From: Geminicoccaceae bacterium
GTDB taxonomy: Bacteria > Pseudomonadota > Alphaproteobacteria > Geminicoccales > Geminicoccaceae
Direction: 5' to 3'
NCBI GenBank assembly: GCA_028285265.1
Contig: JANQPX010000072.1
Location: forward strand, 1 to 56,067
DNA: 56,067 nt
The translations under genes and the position numbers were made by a program. Under the pieces are notes generated by a model, which saw only the letters and a program-made list of their open reading frames with translations, was not told the origin of the DNA and searched no databases. Position 1 is the first letter of the stretch, and every line of letters begins with the position of its first letter. Below are positions 42,967 to 51,246 of the stretch, piece by piece.

Positions 42967-44390
42967 CATTAAAGGTTGCCCTGGACTCCAATGATTCGGC
43001 GGACAGTGATGGAAGCACTCACCAGTTTCACCCAACGATTCTCCGGGAGTACGATATCCGAGGAATCGTCGGCGAAACGCTCTTTCCCGCTGATGCCGAA
43101 GCGATCGGCCGCGCTTTCGCGACCCTCATTCTCGAGGGTGGCGGCAAGCGAGTGTGCGTGGGCTTTGATGGTCGACTAAGCTCACCTGAGCTGGCAAATG
43201 CTCTGGTTCGCGGTCTGACTTCGGCTGGTGTCGATGTCGACGTCGTCGGTCTCGGCCCAACACCGATGCTCTATTATGCCGTCCATCTCCTTAACGCCGA
43301 TGGCGGCATCCAGGTTACTGGATCCCACAATCCGCCTAGTCACAATGGCTTCAAAATGATGATCGGCAAGGCGTCGTTCTTTGGCGATCGCATCCAAACA
43401 CTTGGGCAGATTGCAGCAGATGGCGCATATCGCCGTGGCGAAGGAGCGGTCAACCAACACAATATTCTTGAACAATACGTCGATCGACTGAGGTCGGACT
43501 ATCATGATGGGCGACCTCTTAAGGTTGTTTGGGATGCCGGAAATGGCGCGAGCGGCGATGCTCTCAAAGCGTTAGCCCAGCGTTTGCCAGGCGATCACCA
43601 ATTGCTCTACGCGGACATCGACGGCCGCTTCCCTAATCATCACCCCGATCCGACAGTGCCCGAGAATCTTGAAGATCTCATCGCCGCCGTGCGAGAGAGC
43701 GGCGCGGAATTGGGCATTGCATTTGACGGAGATGGCGATCGTATCGGCGTGGTCGACGGCAAGGGCCGGATCATGTTCGGCGATCAACTCCTCCAGGTCT
43801 TGATTTCAGACATCCTCGAGCGTTTGCCGGGCAGCCCGATCATTGCCGACGTCAAAGCGAGCCAAGCGCTGTTTGATGCGATCGCCGAGCGCGGTGGTTC
43901 GCCGATCATGTACAAGACTGGCCACTCGCTGATCAAGACCGTCATGGTCGAAAAAGGGGCTCCCCTCGCTGGAGAGATGTCAGGCCATATCTTCTATGCC
44001 GACGGGTTTTATGGCCATGACGATGCACTCTACGTCGCCGTACGCCTGCTTGATATCCTGGCCCGAAGTGATCGGACGCTGACAGAATGGCACGATGCCA
44101 TGGTTCCGATGATTAATACGCCTGAACTGCGATTCGACTGCCCGGACGAAGAAAAATTTGATGCTGTCGCCCGCGTTCGCAGTAACCTTGAGGCTGCCGG
44201 TGCCACCGTCAACGCAATTGACGGCGTCAGGGTTTCAACGAACGATGGCTGGTGGTTGTTGCGCGCCTCGAACACGCAAGCTGTTCTTGTAGCGCGTGCC
44301 GAAGCGACGGACGCCGATGGACTGGAAAGACTAAAGCAGCAAATCGCAGACAATCTTCGCGCTGTCGGTGTCGAACCTCCTTCATTTTGA
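42963..44390 (+). CDS. phosphomannomutase/phosphoglucomutase
   Basis: A 475-residue alpha-D-phosphohexomutase (ManB/AlgC type). The phosphoserine loop is VTGSHNPPSHNGFKM, the metal loop FDGDGDRIGVVD, and the sugar-binding loop GEMSGHIFYAD; the domain 4 phosphate loop RVSTNDGWWLLRASNTQ is near the end. It interconverts hexose-6- and -1-phosphates, feeding GalU or a mannose pathway. The start overlaps the ugd stop by four bases. Gene order galU-ugd-mutase is a compact UDP-sugar module. Confidence 0.93.
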   Translation: MTLKVALDSNDSADSDGSTHQFHPTILREYDIRGIVGETLFPADAEAIGRAFATLILEGGGKRVCVGFDGRLSSPELANALVRGLTSAGVDVDVVGLGPTPMLYYAVHLLNADGGIQVTGSHNPPSHNGFKMMIGKASFFGDRIQTLGQIAADGAYRRGEGAVNQHNILEQYVDRLRSDYHDGRPLKVVWDAGNGASGDALKALAQRLPGDHQLLYADIDGRFPNHHPDPTVPENLEDLIAAVRESGAELGIAFDGDGDRIGVVDGKGRIMFGDQLLQVLISDILERLPGSPIIADVKASQALFDAIAERGGSPIMYKTGHSLIKTVMVEKGAPLAGEMSGHIFYADGFYGHDDALYVAVRLLDILARSDRTLTEWHDAMVPMINTPELRFDCPDEEKFDAVARVRSNLEAAGATVNAIDGVRVSTNDGWWLLRASNTQAVLVARAEATDADGLERLKQQIADNLRAVGVEPPSF

Positions 44391-44476
44391 CCGAGCGCCC
44401 ACAGGACGGACCTAAAAGACCTGTCTAGATAATGTCGCTATTCCTAAGCAAAATCCGTGGCATCGGCGGCATTGCC

Positions 44477-44505
44477 TTGACAAAACCTGTGCTACACTTG
44501 AACTA
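44477..44505 (+). promoter_or_regulatory. candidate sigma-70 promoter before the lipoprotein operon
   Basis: TTGACA at 44477-44482 is a consensus -35 box; 17 bases later stands GAACTA, a poor -10. It lies in the 178-base gap between the mutase and the lipoprotein gene and would drive the lipoprotein-phosphatase-dehydrogenase operon. The weak -10 lowers confidence. Confidence 0.35.
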
Positions 44506-44568
44506 AGTGCTCGTCCTATGGCTTGGCTTTGCGCCGGCTTGGTTTTGATGGAGGAGCTAGGGAGTTTG

Positions 44569-46206
44569 ATGCGCCAGGGCAGACTTCCGGCTGTCTTAAC
44601 AGTCTTATTCATAGCAGGCTGTTCGTCGCCGGCGACCCTTAAGGATATGGTAGGCTATGTGCCGCCGACGAGTCTTCCGGCGGAGCCTAAGCGGACCCTG
44701 GTCGCTGAAGAAAAGAGCTTAGTCTGGTCTCAGCTCGTCAGCCTTCTCGACTCATCCGCATTTGAGGTGGACCTGGTCGATGAGTCCAAAAGTCTCATCG
44801 TTGCCCGCTACAGCGGCGATCCAGAGCCCTTCATCGATTGTGGATCCATCGTTACGCACCAAAATGGCGCACTTGGACAGATTGCCGGCTCTGCGCCGAC
44901 GGTCGCGTTAAACTATGAGCTTGAGCAGGAACCGGTTGTTCTCAATCGGACCCTAAATCTCGACAGCCGCATCATTATAAGGCTGGCAGATCAGCCGCAA
45001 GGGACCGTGATCAAAACGGATACGACCTACGTCGTGACGAAGATCGTGGATGTTGCCGATGAGTCCGGAAATGTCCGAGATGGCAGTCGGGAGACGATAA
45101 GCTTTGAGGCAGGCAATCGCGGTGAATTCAGCAAGGGTACGGCTTGCCAGCCCAATGGCTCGCTAGACCTCGCTGTCTTGAAGAGCTTGCCGAAGATTGT
45201 AGGCTCCGACGACATTGATCGCGCCGAGCTTCAGGAGGTGGCGGCAGCACCTGCCGAGACCGAGAGGCCAAGCGACGATGTTGTTGTGCCCCCTCCCGCT
45301 GAACCATCGTCCGCAGACGAATCGCCGATACCCGAAGATCCTGCCGAACCGACTGTTCGTGCCGACGCCGATGGAGGAAGCCCTCCCGTCGAAGAGCTGA
45401 ATGACGTGAGCGTCCCTGCTCCAGCGCCCGAGGTTGTGACCTATGATTGGCTGCTGCCGGATCAAGGATTGCCCGATGCCGCCAAACCACAATTAGACCA
45501 GCCGAGGACCGATCGGAACTTATCCGTAGATCGTCCCCTCGCTGCGACTCCGGATAGAACGTCGGCCGATGACGCGGCAGATCCAGGGAGTGCAGTAGCA
45601 GTTCCCCAACAGACAGCCGAATTGGCCTCAGAAGACGCCACGTCAAACCAGGCATCTGATGATGGCTCTTCAACAACGATCGTGGATGAAACGACGAGCA
45701 AACTACTCCAATCCCTCGATTGCGCGGGTGAAGAGTGGCATTTTTGCGATCTCGTCGAACTAACGACGCCCTACCGAAGGCGCAATCTCGAACAGCTTTT
45801 TGGTCTGACGGTCAACACGACGGAAAGCTTCACGTCTCAGATCATAGGAAGCGATCTGAAGCTCGATATTCTTTTCCCGAATTTTCCATCGCACTTGCAC
45901 ATTGCCTACGCACGTCGCGATGGAACGATCGAGCACGTGCTGTCGTCTCCTGATGTCTGGCCTGCCGACCTAGCCCACCAGCTGAATGAGGAAGGGAAGA
46001 CAATTCCTGGGCCAGCCGGTCTGGCGATGATCGTCGCGATCGCCTCAGAGCTCCCCTTGTTCACATCACTCCCGGATACCAGCGAGGAAGCGGCCGTTTA
46101 CCTCAACCGCCTAAAGCAGCGCCTTCGGGAGCTTGACGCCGAAAACCCGGATGGTTCCGTAGCAGCGAGTCAACTCCTCATTTTTGTCGAGAACGGCGAA
46201 GCATGA
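44569..46206 (+). CDS. lipoprotein with C-terminal DUF4384-like domain, unknown function
   Basis: From ATG 44569 (GGAG 4 bases and AGGAG further upstream) the product has 545 residues. Signal and lipobox LFIAGC put it in the envelope. Residues about 30-205 look like a BamC/DUF-type domain (AEEKSLVWSQLVSLLDSSAF), about 206-370 is a proline- and acid-rich linker, and the last ~170 residues (ILFPNFPSHLHIAYARRDG, PGPAGLAMIVAIASELPLF) resemble DUF4384. It may bridge membrane and a partner through the long linker. The next two genes overlap as ATGA and GTGA, so the three are made together. I do not know its function; the domain calls are by resemblance only. Confidence 0.72.
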   Translation: MRQGRLPAVLTVLFIAGCSSPATLKDMVGYVPPTSLPAEPKRTLVAEEKSLVWSQLVSLLDSSAFEVDLVDESKSLIVARYSGDPEPFIDCGSIVTHQNGALGQIAGSAPTVALNYELEQEPVVLNRTLNLDSRIIIRLADQPQGTVIKTDTTYVVTKIVDVADESGNVRDGSRETISFEAGNRGEFSKGTACQPNGSLDLAVLKSLPKIVGSDDIDRAELQEVAAAPAETERPSDDVVVPPPAEPSSADESPIPEDPAEPTVRADADGGSPPVEELNDVSVPAPAPEVVTYDWLLPDQGLPDAAKPQLDQPRTDRNLSVDRPLAATPDRTSADDAADPGSAVAVPQQTAELASEDATSNQASDDGSSTTIVDETTSKLLQSLDCAGEEWHFCDLVELTTPYRRRNLEQLFGLTVNTTESFTSQIIGSDLKLDILFPNFPSHLHIAYARRDGTIEHVLSSPDVWPADLAHQLNEEGKTIPGPAGLAMIVAIASELPLFTSLPDTSEEAAVYLNRLKQRLRELDAENPDGSVAASQLLIFVENGEA

Positions 46207-46841
46207 TCGACGATTGGAAAGAACGGCTTCGCAGTAGAGCGGTCGATGCTGACTTCACCCCTCGCTGTGATCGGTTCTACTTTCTTCGACATGGTCAGAC
46301 CGAGCACAATCGACAACGCATCTGCCAAGGCCAGACGGACATTCCGCTGAATGAGACGGGCGTCGCCCAGGCGAAAGAGGCCGCGAGCGTCTTCGCCCAG
46401 TTCAAGCCGGTTGCCATGATCGCGAGCGACCTGTCTCGCGTTCGACAGACAGCGAAACCGGTCGCAGAAAAGCTTGGTCTTGACGTTATGATCGACGCCA
46501 ATTTGCGCGAACGCGGATTTGGCATCTATGAAGACAAGACGATCGAAGGGCAACTCTGGTCATTCGACGATCCCAGTGTCGAAACGATCGAAGACTTCGT
46601 CGATCGCAGTCTCTCAGGCTTCACGGCAGCCCTGACCAGGAATGATGTATTAGTTGTGACCCATGGCGGACTTCGGCGCGTTCTAGAAGGTGCTCTTCAG
46701 CTGAAAATGTCCTACTGGGCCTCCCATAATGCGTTGCCACTTCGCTTTACCAACAGTCCAAGCGGCTGGAAAGCAGAGGCACTTACCCGTGCCGGCATAT
46801 GGCCAACTGACGGCCCAGAGCCCAGCGATCTCAATAGGTGA
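46203..46841 (+). CDS. histidine phosphatase-family protein
   Basis: A 212-residue phosphoglycerate-mutase-like phosphatase. The catalytic RHG motif with His30 is in FYFLRHGQTEHN and the second histidine is in VVTHGGLRRVL; DLSRVRQTAKPVAE and LRERGFGIYE are the usual family contacts. It probably dephosphorylates a small phosphometabolite in the cytoplasm. It overlaps the lipoprotein by four bases and the glycerol-1-phosphate dehydrogenase by four, so a substrate such as glycerol-1-phosphate or a related phosphosugar is suggested by context only. Confidence 0.87.
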   Translation: MIDDWKERLRSRAVDADFTPRCDRFYFLRHGQTEHNRQRICQGQTDIPLNETGVAQAKEAASVFAQFKPVAMIASDLSRVRQTAKPVAEKLGLDVMIDANLRERGFGIYEDKTIEGQLWSFDDPSVETIEDFVDRSLSGFTAALTRNDVLVVTHGGLRRVLEGALQLKMSYWASHNALPLRFTNSPSGWKAEALTRAGIWPTDGPEPSDLNR

Positions 46842-48133
46842 CAGGGGATATCATCCACCGTCTCATTTCCGATCGATTTCGGCTCCCGGAAACCGGGAAG
46901 ATCTTCTCCTGCCCGATCGACAGCATCGCGATCGAACCTAGTCTCGATGGGTTCGAATCAGAACTCCTGAAACGCCTCCGATTTCCGTCGTCGCTCGCCA
47001 TTATCTGCGACGCCAATACCCGTGACGCTCTCGGCGCCAGGATCGCTACCGCAGTTCCAAGTGCCAAGTTGGTCGTGATCGCGACGCCGAAGGCAGATCT
47101 GGAAGCGGTCGATCAACTAGCTGACGCGACACGACACCAAGATGCAATGGTTGCCGTCGGCTCAGGTACACTGAACGATATCGTCAAATATGCCAGCTTT
47201 CGTCGAGACGCTCCGTACGCAGTCTTTGCAACGGCACCGTCGATGAACGGCTATGTCACCGCGACAGCTTCGATCAGTCGAGATGGAGAAAAATTGAGCC
47301 TGCCGGCGGCCCCTCCTAAAGGAGCTTTTTTCGATTTGAAGGTACTCGCCGACGCCCCCTTCCGGCTGATCCAAGCCGGTGTTGGCGATAGCCTTTGCCG
47401 AAGTACCGCAGAGGTGGATTGGTATCTCAGTCATCTGATCAGGGGCACGACCGTTCTCGAGACGCCCTTTGCCATCCAAAGGGAGGAAGAGGCCAAGCTC
47501 TTGCAGAACCTCCACCGCCTTAAACAGGGCGACCTTACCTCTATCAAATCACTCGTTAAGCTGTTGGTCCTTGGCGGCCTTGGCATGTTAATCGCCAAAA
47601 GCAGTCAGCCAGGCTCGCAAGGTGAGCATTTGATCAGCCACTACATCGACATGCTGTGTCGCCCTCACCCCGGCAGCCTGCATGGCGAGCAAGTCGGGCT
47701 AACAACCCGAACGATGGCGCGCCTTCAACATTTTGTCTTGAACCGCGAGCAAGCCCCTGTGTTGAAGGAGACGACACTCGATGTGGTTGGGATGCAAAGG
47801 CGCTTTGGAACGCTGTCCCCGGCTATAGAGGCTGAATTTAGAGCAAAAGTGCTACAAGGCCGTCACTTGTGTAACGTCAATGAGCGACTGTCGACAGACT
47901 GGACGTCGATACGCGATACACTGACGATGAAGGCGTTGCCGCTGTTGCCGTTAGAAAGTGGTCTCAATAGCGTTGGTTTGACTGACGACCCTGAGGACCT
48001 TGGCATCGACATAGCCTTTTATCGTGACGCCGTCGTTCATGCCCGCGAACTTCGGAATCGCTTCACGATGTTGGACATCGCTGCGGATTCTGGCCTTCTT
48101 GAACCTTACCTCGATCAGCCAGAGCCTCATTGA
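46838..48133 (+). CDS. sn-glycerol-1-phosphate dehydrogenase-like (AraM/EgsA family)
   Basis: A 431-residue member of the iron-containing alcohol dehydrogenase/dehydroquinate synthase superfamily. VAVGSGTLNDIVKYAS is the cofactor motif, TAPSMNGYVTATASI and GDSLCRSTAEVDW carry metal and substrate contacts typical of the EgsA/AraM group, and a histidine in SQGEHLISHYIDM and another in GSLHGEQVGL complete the metal site. It should reduce dihydroxyacetone phosphate to sn-glycerol-1-phosphate, the archaeal-type stereoisomer, here in a bacterium. GTG start overlaps the phosphatase stop (GTGA). It may supply a glycerol-phosphate substituent for the envelope glycan. Confidence 0.85.
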   Translation: MTGDIIHRLISDRFRLPETGKIFSCPIDSIAIEPSLDGFESELLKRLRFPSSLAIICDANTRDALGARIATAVPSAKLVVIATPKADLEAVDQLADATRHQDAMVAVGSGTLNDIVKYASFRRDAPYAVFATAPSMNGYVTATASISRDGEKLSLPAAPPKGAFFDLKVLADAPFRLIQAGVGDSLCRSTAEVDWYLSHLIRGTTVLETPFAIQREEEAKLLQNLHRLKQGDLTSIKSLVKLLVLGGLGMLIAKSSQPGSQGEHLISHYIDMLCRPHPGSLHGEQVGLTTRTMARLQHFVLNREQAPVLKETTLDVVGMQRRFGTLSPAIEAEFRAKVLQGRHLCNVNERLSTDWTSIRDTLTMKALPLLPLESGLNSVGLTDDPEDLGIDIAFYRDAVVHARELRNRFTMLDIAADSGLLEPYLDQPEPH

Positions 48134-48288
48134 CGTGCGGACGAGCGGCAACCAACGATTCAACGATAGAGAGATTATCAGTTTCTTTAACTTTAGGTTG
48201 ATACAACAAGAAGCGTCAATCTTGAATTGATGCCACGTCGACATGGCGGCTTCATTGGCTTCCTCTTTTCGAAAGCGACCTTCAGTGC

Positions 48289-48492
48289 ATGGAAGCGATC
48301 ATTCTTGTCATCTCATGGACCCTTTTTTCGCCACCAGCTCATGACATCAACGTCAAGGCCATGCCAGACATCAGCAGCTGTCAACGAGTCGCCCAAACCG
48401 TAACCAAAGAAGTTTCAGACCTAGAAAAGCAAGGCGTTCAGGCCAAGATCGTGGCGCGATGCATATCGGTTCCTGCTGGTATCAAAGCCTGA
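48289..48492 (+). CDS. small exported-like protein with two cysteines
   Basis: A 67-residue open frame with a hydrophobic N-terminus (MEAIILVISWTLFS), then a helical segment SCQRVAQTVTKEVSDLEKQG and ARCISVP; the two cysteines could form a disulfide. There is no clear Shine-Dalgarno. The composition looks coding and similar small proteins occur in alphaproteobacteria by my recollection, but I cannot name a family. Confidence 0.45.
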   Translation: MEAIILVISWTLFSPPAHDINVKAMPDISSCQRVAQTVTKEVSDLEKQGVQAKIVARCISVPAGIKA

Positions 48493-48661
48493 CGCGTTAC
48501 CAGCATGTCTCATCTGAGGTCTCAACGGTCGACCTGCAGGCTTTAACCCGATCTTTACCTAAAGCTCCGAAACTCTGCGTTTAAGGCGACACCTCTATGG
48601 CGCCGATTGACCTTGCGACAGATCGGCTCGCCAGTATGGATGCTTTCGGAATGAAGGTTCG

Positions 48662-50086
48662 ATGTCCTCATATGACCTGATTGTTATCGGCAGTGGCCCC
48701 GCAGGACGTCGGGCTTCGATTCAAGCCGCAAAATTTGGCAAGTCGGTGCTCGTCATCGATCGACAACACCAGGTGGGTGGTGTGTCGGTGCATACCGGAA
48801 CGATACCAAGCAAGACGCTGCGTGAAACCGTTCTGAATCTTGCCGGTTTTCGGGAGCGGGGATTCTATGGACGCGCTTACCGGGTCAAGAAAGAAATTTC
48901 TGCGGAAGACCTGCGTCAGCGCCTCAGACTCACCCTTGATCATGAGGTTGAGACGCTCGAACACCAATTTGCGCGAAACCAGGTTGAAACGCTGAATGGC
49001 CATGCGCGTTTCGTCGATCCCAAAACGATCGACGTGCTGAAGCCGGACGGTGAACGATTGACGGTTACCGCACCTTTCATTCTGATTGCTGTGGGCACAA
49101 AGCCCTTTCGACCTACGAATATACCCTTCGATGGCGAGCGGGTGATCGATAGCGACGAGATCCTGACTCTCACATCGCTGCCAAAGACCCTAGCGGTGAT
49201 CGGTGCAGGTGTCATTGGCCTCGAATACGCAACTATTTTCAGCGCATTGGATATCCAAGTTACGCTCATTGAGTCACGCAAGACCATGCTGGACTTCATC
49301 GATCGCGAGATCGTCGAGGAACTAACCCATGATCTTCGGCAACGCGGTATGATCCTTCGTCTTGGCTGCGACGTCGCGCATGTGGATCGAGACAAGAATG
49401 GCTGTCGAATTCAATTGCGTGATGGCCGGGTGGTTCGCGTTGATTCTGTGCTTTTTGCTGCAGGAAGGATGGGGGCGACCGACGACCTTCAGCTCGATGC
49501 AGCCGGGCTTGTTGCCGACAAGCGCGGACGTATTTCGGTGGACAAGGATAACTTTAGAACCGCGGTTCCTCACATATTTGCAGCTGGCGATGTCATCGGC
49601 TTTCCAAGCCTGGCCTCGACATCAATGGAACAGGGCCGTATCGCCGCTTGCAAAGCCTTCGGTCAGGCTGCTCCTACGGCGCCAGCCTTCTTTCCCTATG
49701 GGATTTATGCCGTTCCAGAGATCTCGACGATCGGGATGACCGAAGAAGAAGTTCGCCTACGCGAGATGCCCTTCGAGTGTGGGACCGCCCGATTTCGCGA
49801 GACCTCACGAGGACAAATCATGGGCCTCACCAACGGTTTCATGAAGATGATCTTCAGCTTGGAAAACCGGCAGCTCTTAGGCGTACATATCGTTGGCGAA
49901 GGCGCGACTGAACTCATCCATATTGGGCAGGCTGTCCTTAATCTCAGTGGCACCGTTGACTATTTCGTCGAGAATACATTCAATTATCCAACCTTGGCAG
50001 AAGCCTATAAGATCGCGGCGCTAGACGCCTGGAACCGGATGCCAAGGACCTCCGAACAGTCTCCGATAAAGTCCATTGCCAGTTAA
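48662..50086 (+). CDS. sthA: soluble NAD(P) transhydrogenase (Si-specific)
   Basis: A 474-residue FAD flavoprotein of the pyridine nucleotide-disulfide reductase family: GSGPAGRRASIQAA binds FAD, GAGVIGLEYATIFSAL binds the nicotinamide nucleotide, and FAAGDVIGFPSLAS the flavin again. The redox-active pair is missing: the segment is GGVSVHTGTIPSKTLRE, with no cysteine at either position, as in the STH branch, so it balances NADPH/NADH instead of reducing disulfides. AAGG lies 4 bases before the ATG. It is monocistronic; TTAA-n7-TTTACC about 110 bases upstream is a degenerate CtrA-like motif. Confidence 0.9.
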   Translation: MSSYDLIVIGSGPAGRRASIQAAKFGKSVLVIDRQHQVGGVSVHTGTIPSKTLRETVLNLAGFRERGFYGRAYRVKKEISAEDLRQRLRLTLDHEVETLEHQFARNQVETLNGHARFVDPKTIDVLKPDGERLTVTAPFILIAVGTKPFRPTNIPFDGERVIDSDEILTLTSLPKTLAVIGAGVIGLEYATIFSALDIQVTLIESRKTMLDFIDREIVEELTHDLRQRGMILRLGCDVAHVDRDKNGCRIQLRDGRVVRVDSVLFAAGRMGATDDLQLDAAGLVADKRGRISVDKDNFRTAVPHIFAAGDVIGFPSLASTSMEQGRIAACKAFGQAAPTAPAFFPYGIYAVPEISTIGMTEEEVRLREMPFECGTARFRETSRGQIMGLTNGFMKMIFSLENRQLLGVHIVGEGATELIHIGQAVLNLSGTVDYFVENTFNYPTLAEAYKIAALDAWNRMPRTSEQSPIKSIAS

Positions 50087-50182
50087 ACTCCACAGAAACG
50101 CGCCAGCCGTCGAACCTTCGTCTTAGCTTAACGCCATTCCCGGGGGCTCGGATCGATCGACGGGCAACAATGCTGATTGATG

Positions 50183-51076
50183 TTATAGAGTAGAGTTGGG
50201 TTGCCCAGTTCTCCGGCGTGCTTTGTCCACGAACGCTTTGATGTCTTCAAGAACGGGAGCCCACCAGCGGAAGGGCGAAGCTGTTGCTAGAATAATGCCG
50301 ACATGACTAACGCCCTCATAGACCTTGATATTGGCGTCCCCCCCTCGTTCGGTGATCGCCTTTTGGAGACGGATACTGTTCCCAGGTGACACGGTGTCAT
50401 CATCTCCGCCTGCTAACAGTAACGTGCTCGGCGCCTTGGCGTTCGCATAGGTTATTGGCTGTGTCGTGGCCAGATCATCAACGGCAAAGATCGCTTTGAT
50501 GTCGGGCTCCTTGATCGGGAGAAAATCATAGGGACCGGCAAGGCCAATGACACCACCCAGACTTTCTGCGCGCACATCATGGGCAGCTAGGAATTTAGGG
50601 TTCAGCGCCAGCATCAACGCGTTGTAAGCACCAGCCGAATGTCCCACCAAAAAGATCCTGTTCGGATCGCCACCATAACTGCCGATATGACGATGCACCC
50701 AGCCGACCGACTCGGCACCGTCTTTGACGAAGTCCGGGAAGTCGACATCGGGGTGCAGTCGGTAATCAGCGATGACCGTAATCATCCCGAGCGATGCCAT
50801 GGCTTGGCCGACAAAAAGATAATCCGCCTTTGAACCATACTGCCAACGGCCTCCATAGAAGAAGACAGCCACAGCCGCGTCAGGCTCGAGTTCGTCCGGG
50901 ACGTAAATGTCCAGTCGATGCCTGTCTGATTCGCCGTAGACAATATCGCGCTCAATCCGATAGCCGCTTTCGCTAATCACCGCATTTAAAAGTCGTGCAG
51001 GCGTACAACCCACCGTCGGAATGGCCAAGGCAAGACTTGCAGTCAGTCGAAACAGCTTTCGGGTCAGAACGCGCAT
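50183..51076 (-). CDS. exported alpha/beta hydrolase (esterase-like)
   Basis: A 297-residue hydrolase with an N-terminal signal ending AIPTVGC (possible lipoprotein). The nucleophile elbow is VGHSAGAYNA, the acid is in AGGDDDTVSPGN, and the catalytic His in GVSHVGIIL. The usual HGG oxyanion motif of this family reads FFYGGRWQYG, with Tyr for His. It resembles carboxylesterases and kynurenine-formamidase-like enzymes. ATG 51076 with AAGG 6 bases upstream is preferred over a TTG at 51094. It is divergent from cysS over 170 bases. Confidence 0.85.
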   Translation of the reverse strand: MRVLTRKLFRLTASLALAIPTVGCTPARLLNAVISESGYRIERDIVYGESDRHRLDIYVPDELEPDAAVAVFFYGGRWQYGSKADYLFVGQAMASLGMITVIADYRLHPDVDFPDFVKDGAESVGWVHRHIGSYGGDPNRIFLVGHSAGAYNALMLALNPKFLAAHDVRAESLGGVIGLAGPYDFLPIKEPDIKAIFAVDDLATTQPITYANAKAPSTLLLAGGDDDTVSPGNSIRLQKAITERGGDANIKVYEGVSHVGIILATASPFRWWAPVLEDIKAFVDKARRRTGQPNSTL

Positions 51077-51246
51077 CAACAACCTTTTCTCCAAGGAACA
51101 ACCGTGCTCTTGATAAACGATTCACGCAGCGGAATAGATCGGCGCACATGACGCGCAATGGCAACTTGAACAATATGGCAGGAGTTGCCAAGTTGCCGTC
51201 TGTCCGAAAAGAGATCCGATTTCTCCCTATCCGAAAAGCCAACCTA

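Noticed and set aside
45128..45676. Minus-strand 182-codon open frame opposite the lipoprotein linker
   Set aside because: Arg/Ser/His-rich product typical of a mirror frame of low-complexity coding sequence; the plus-strand gene has signal peptide, ribosome site and overlapping neighbours.
46945..46960. GGTTCGAATC resembling a tRNA T-loop
   Set aside because: It lies inside the glycerol-1-phosphate dehydrogenase gene, with no cloverleaf arms around it; no tRNA was found elsewhere.
48662..50086. Dihydrolipoamide dehydrogenase or glutathione reductase
   Set aside because: Both redox cysteines are absent (segment GGVSVHTGTIPSK), which excludes disulfide reductases and fits the transhydrogenase branch.
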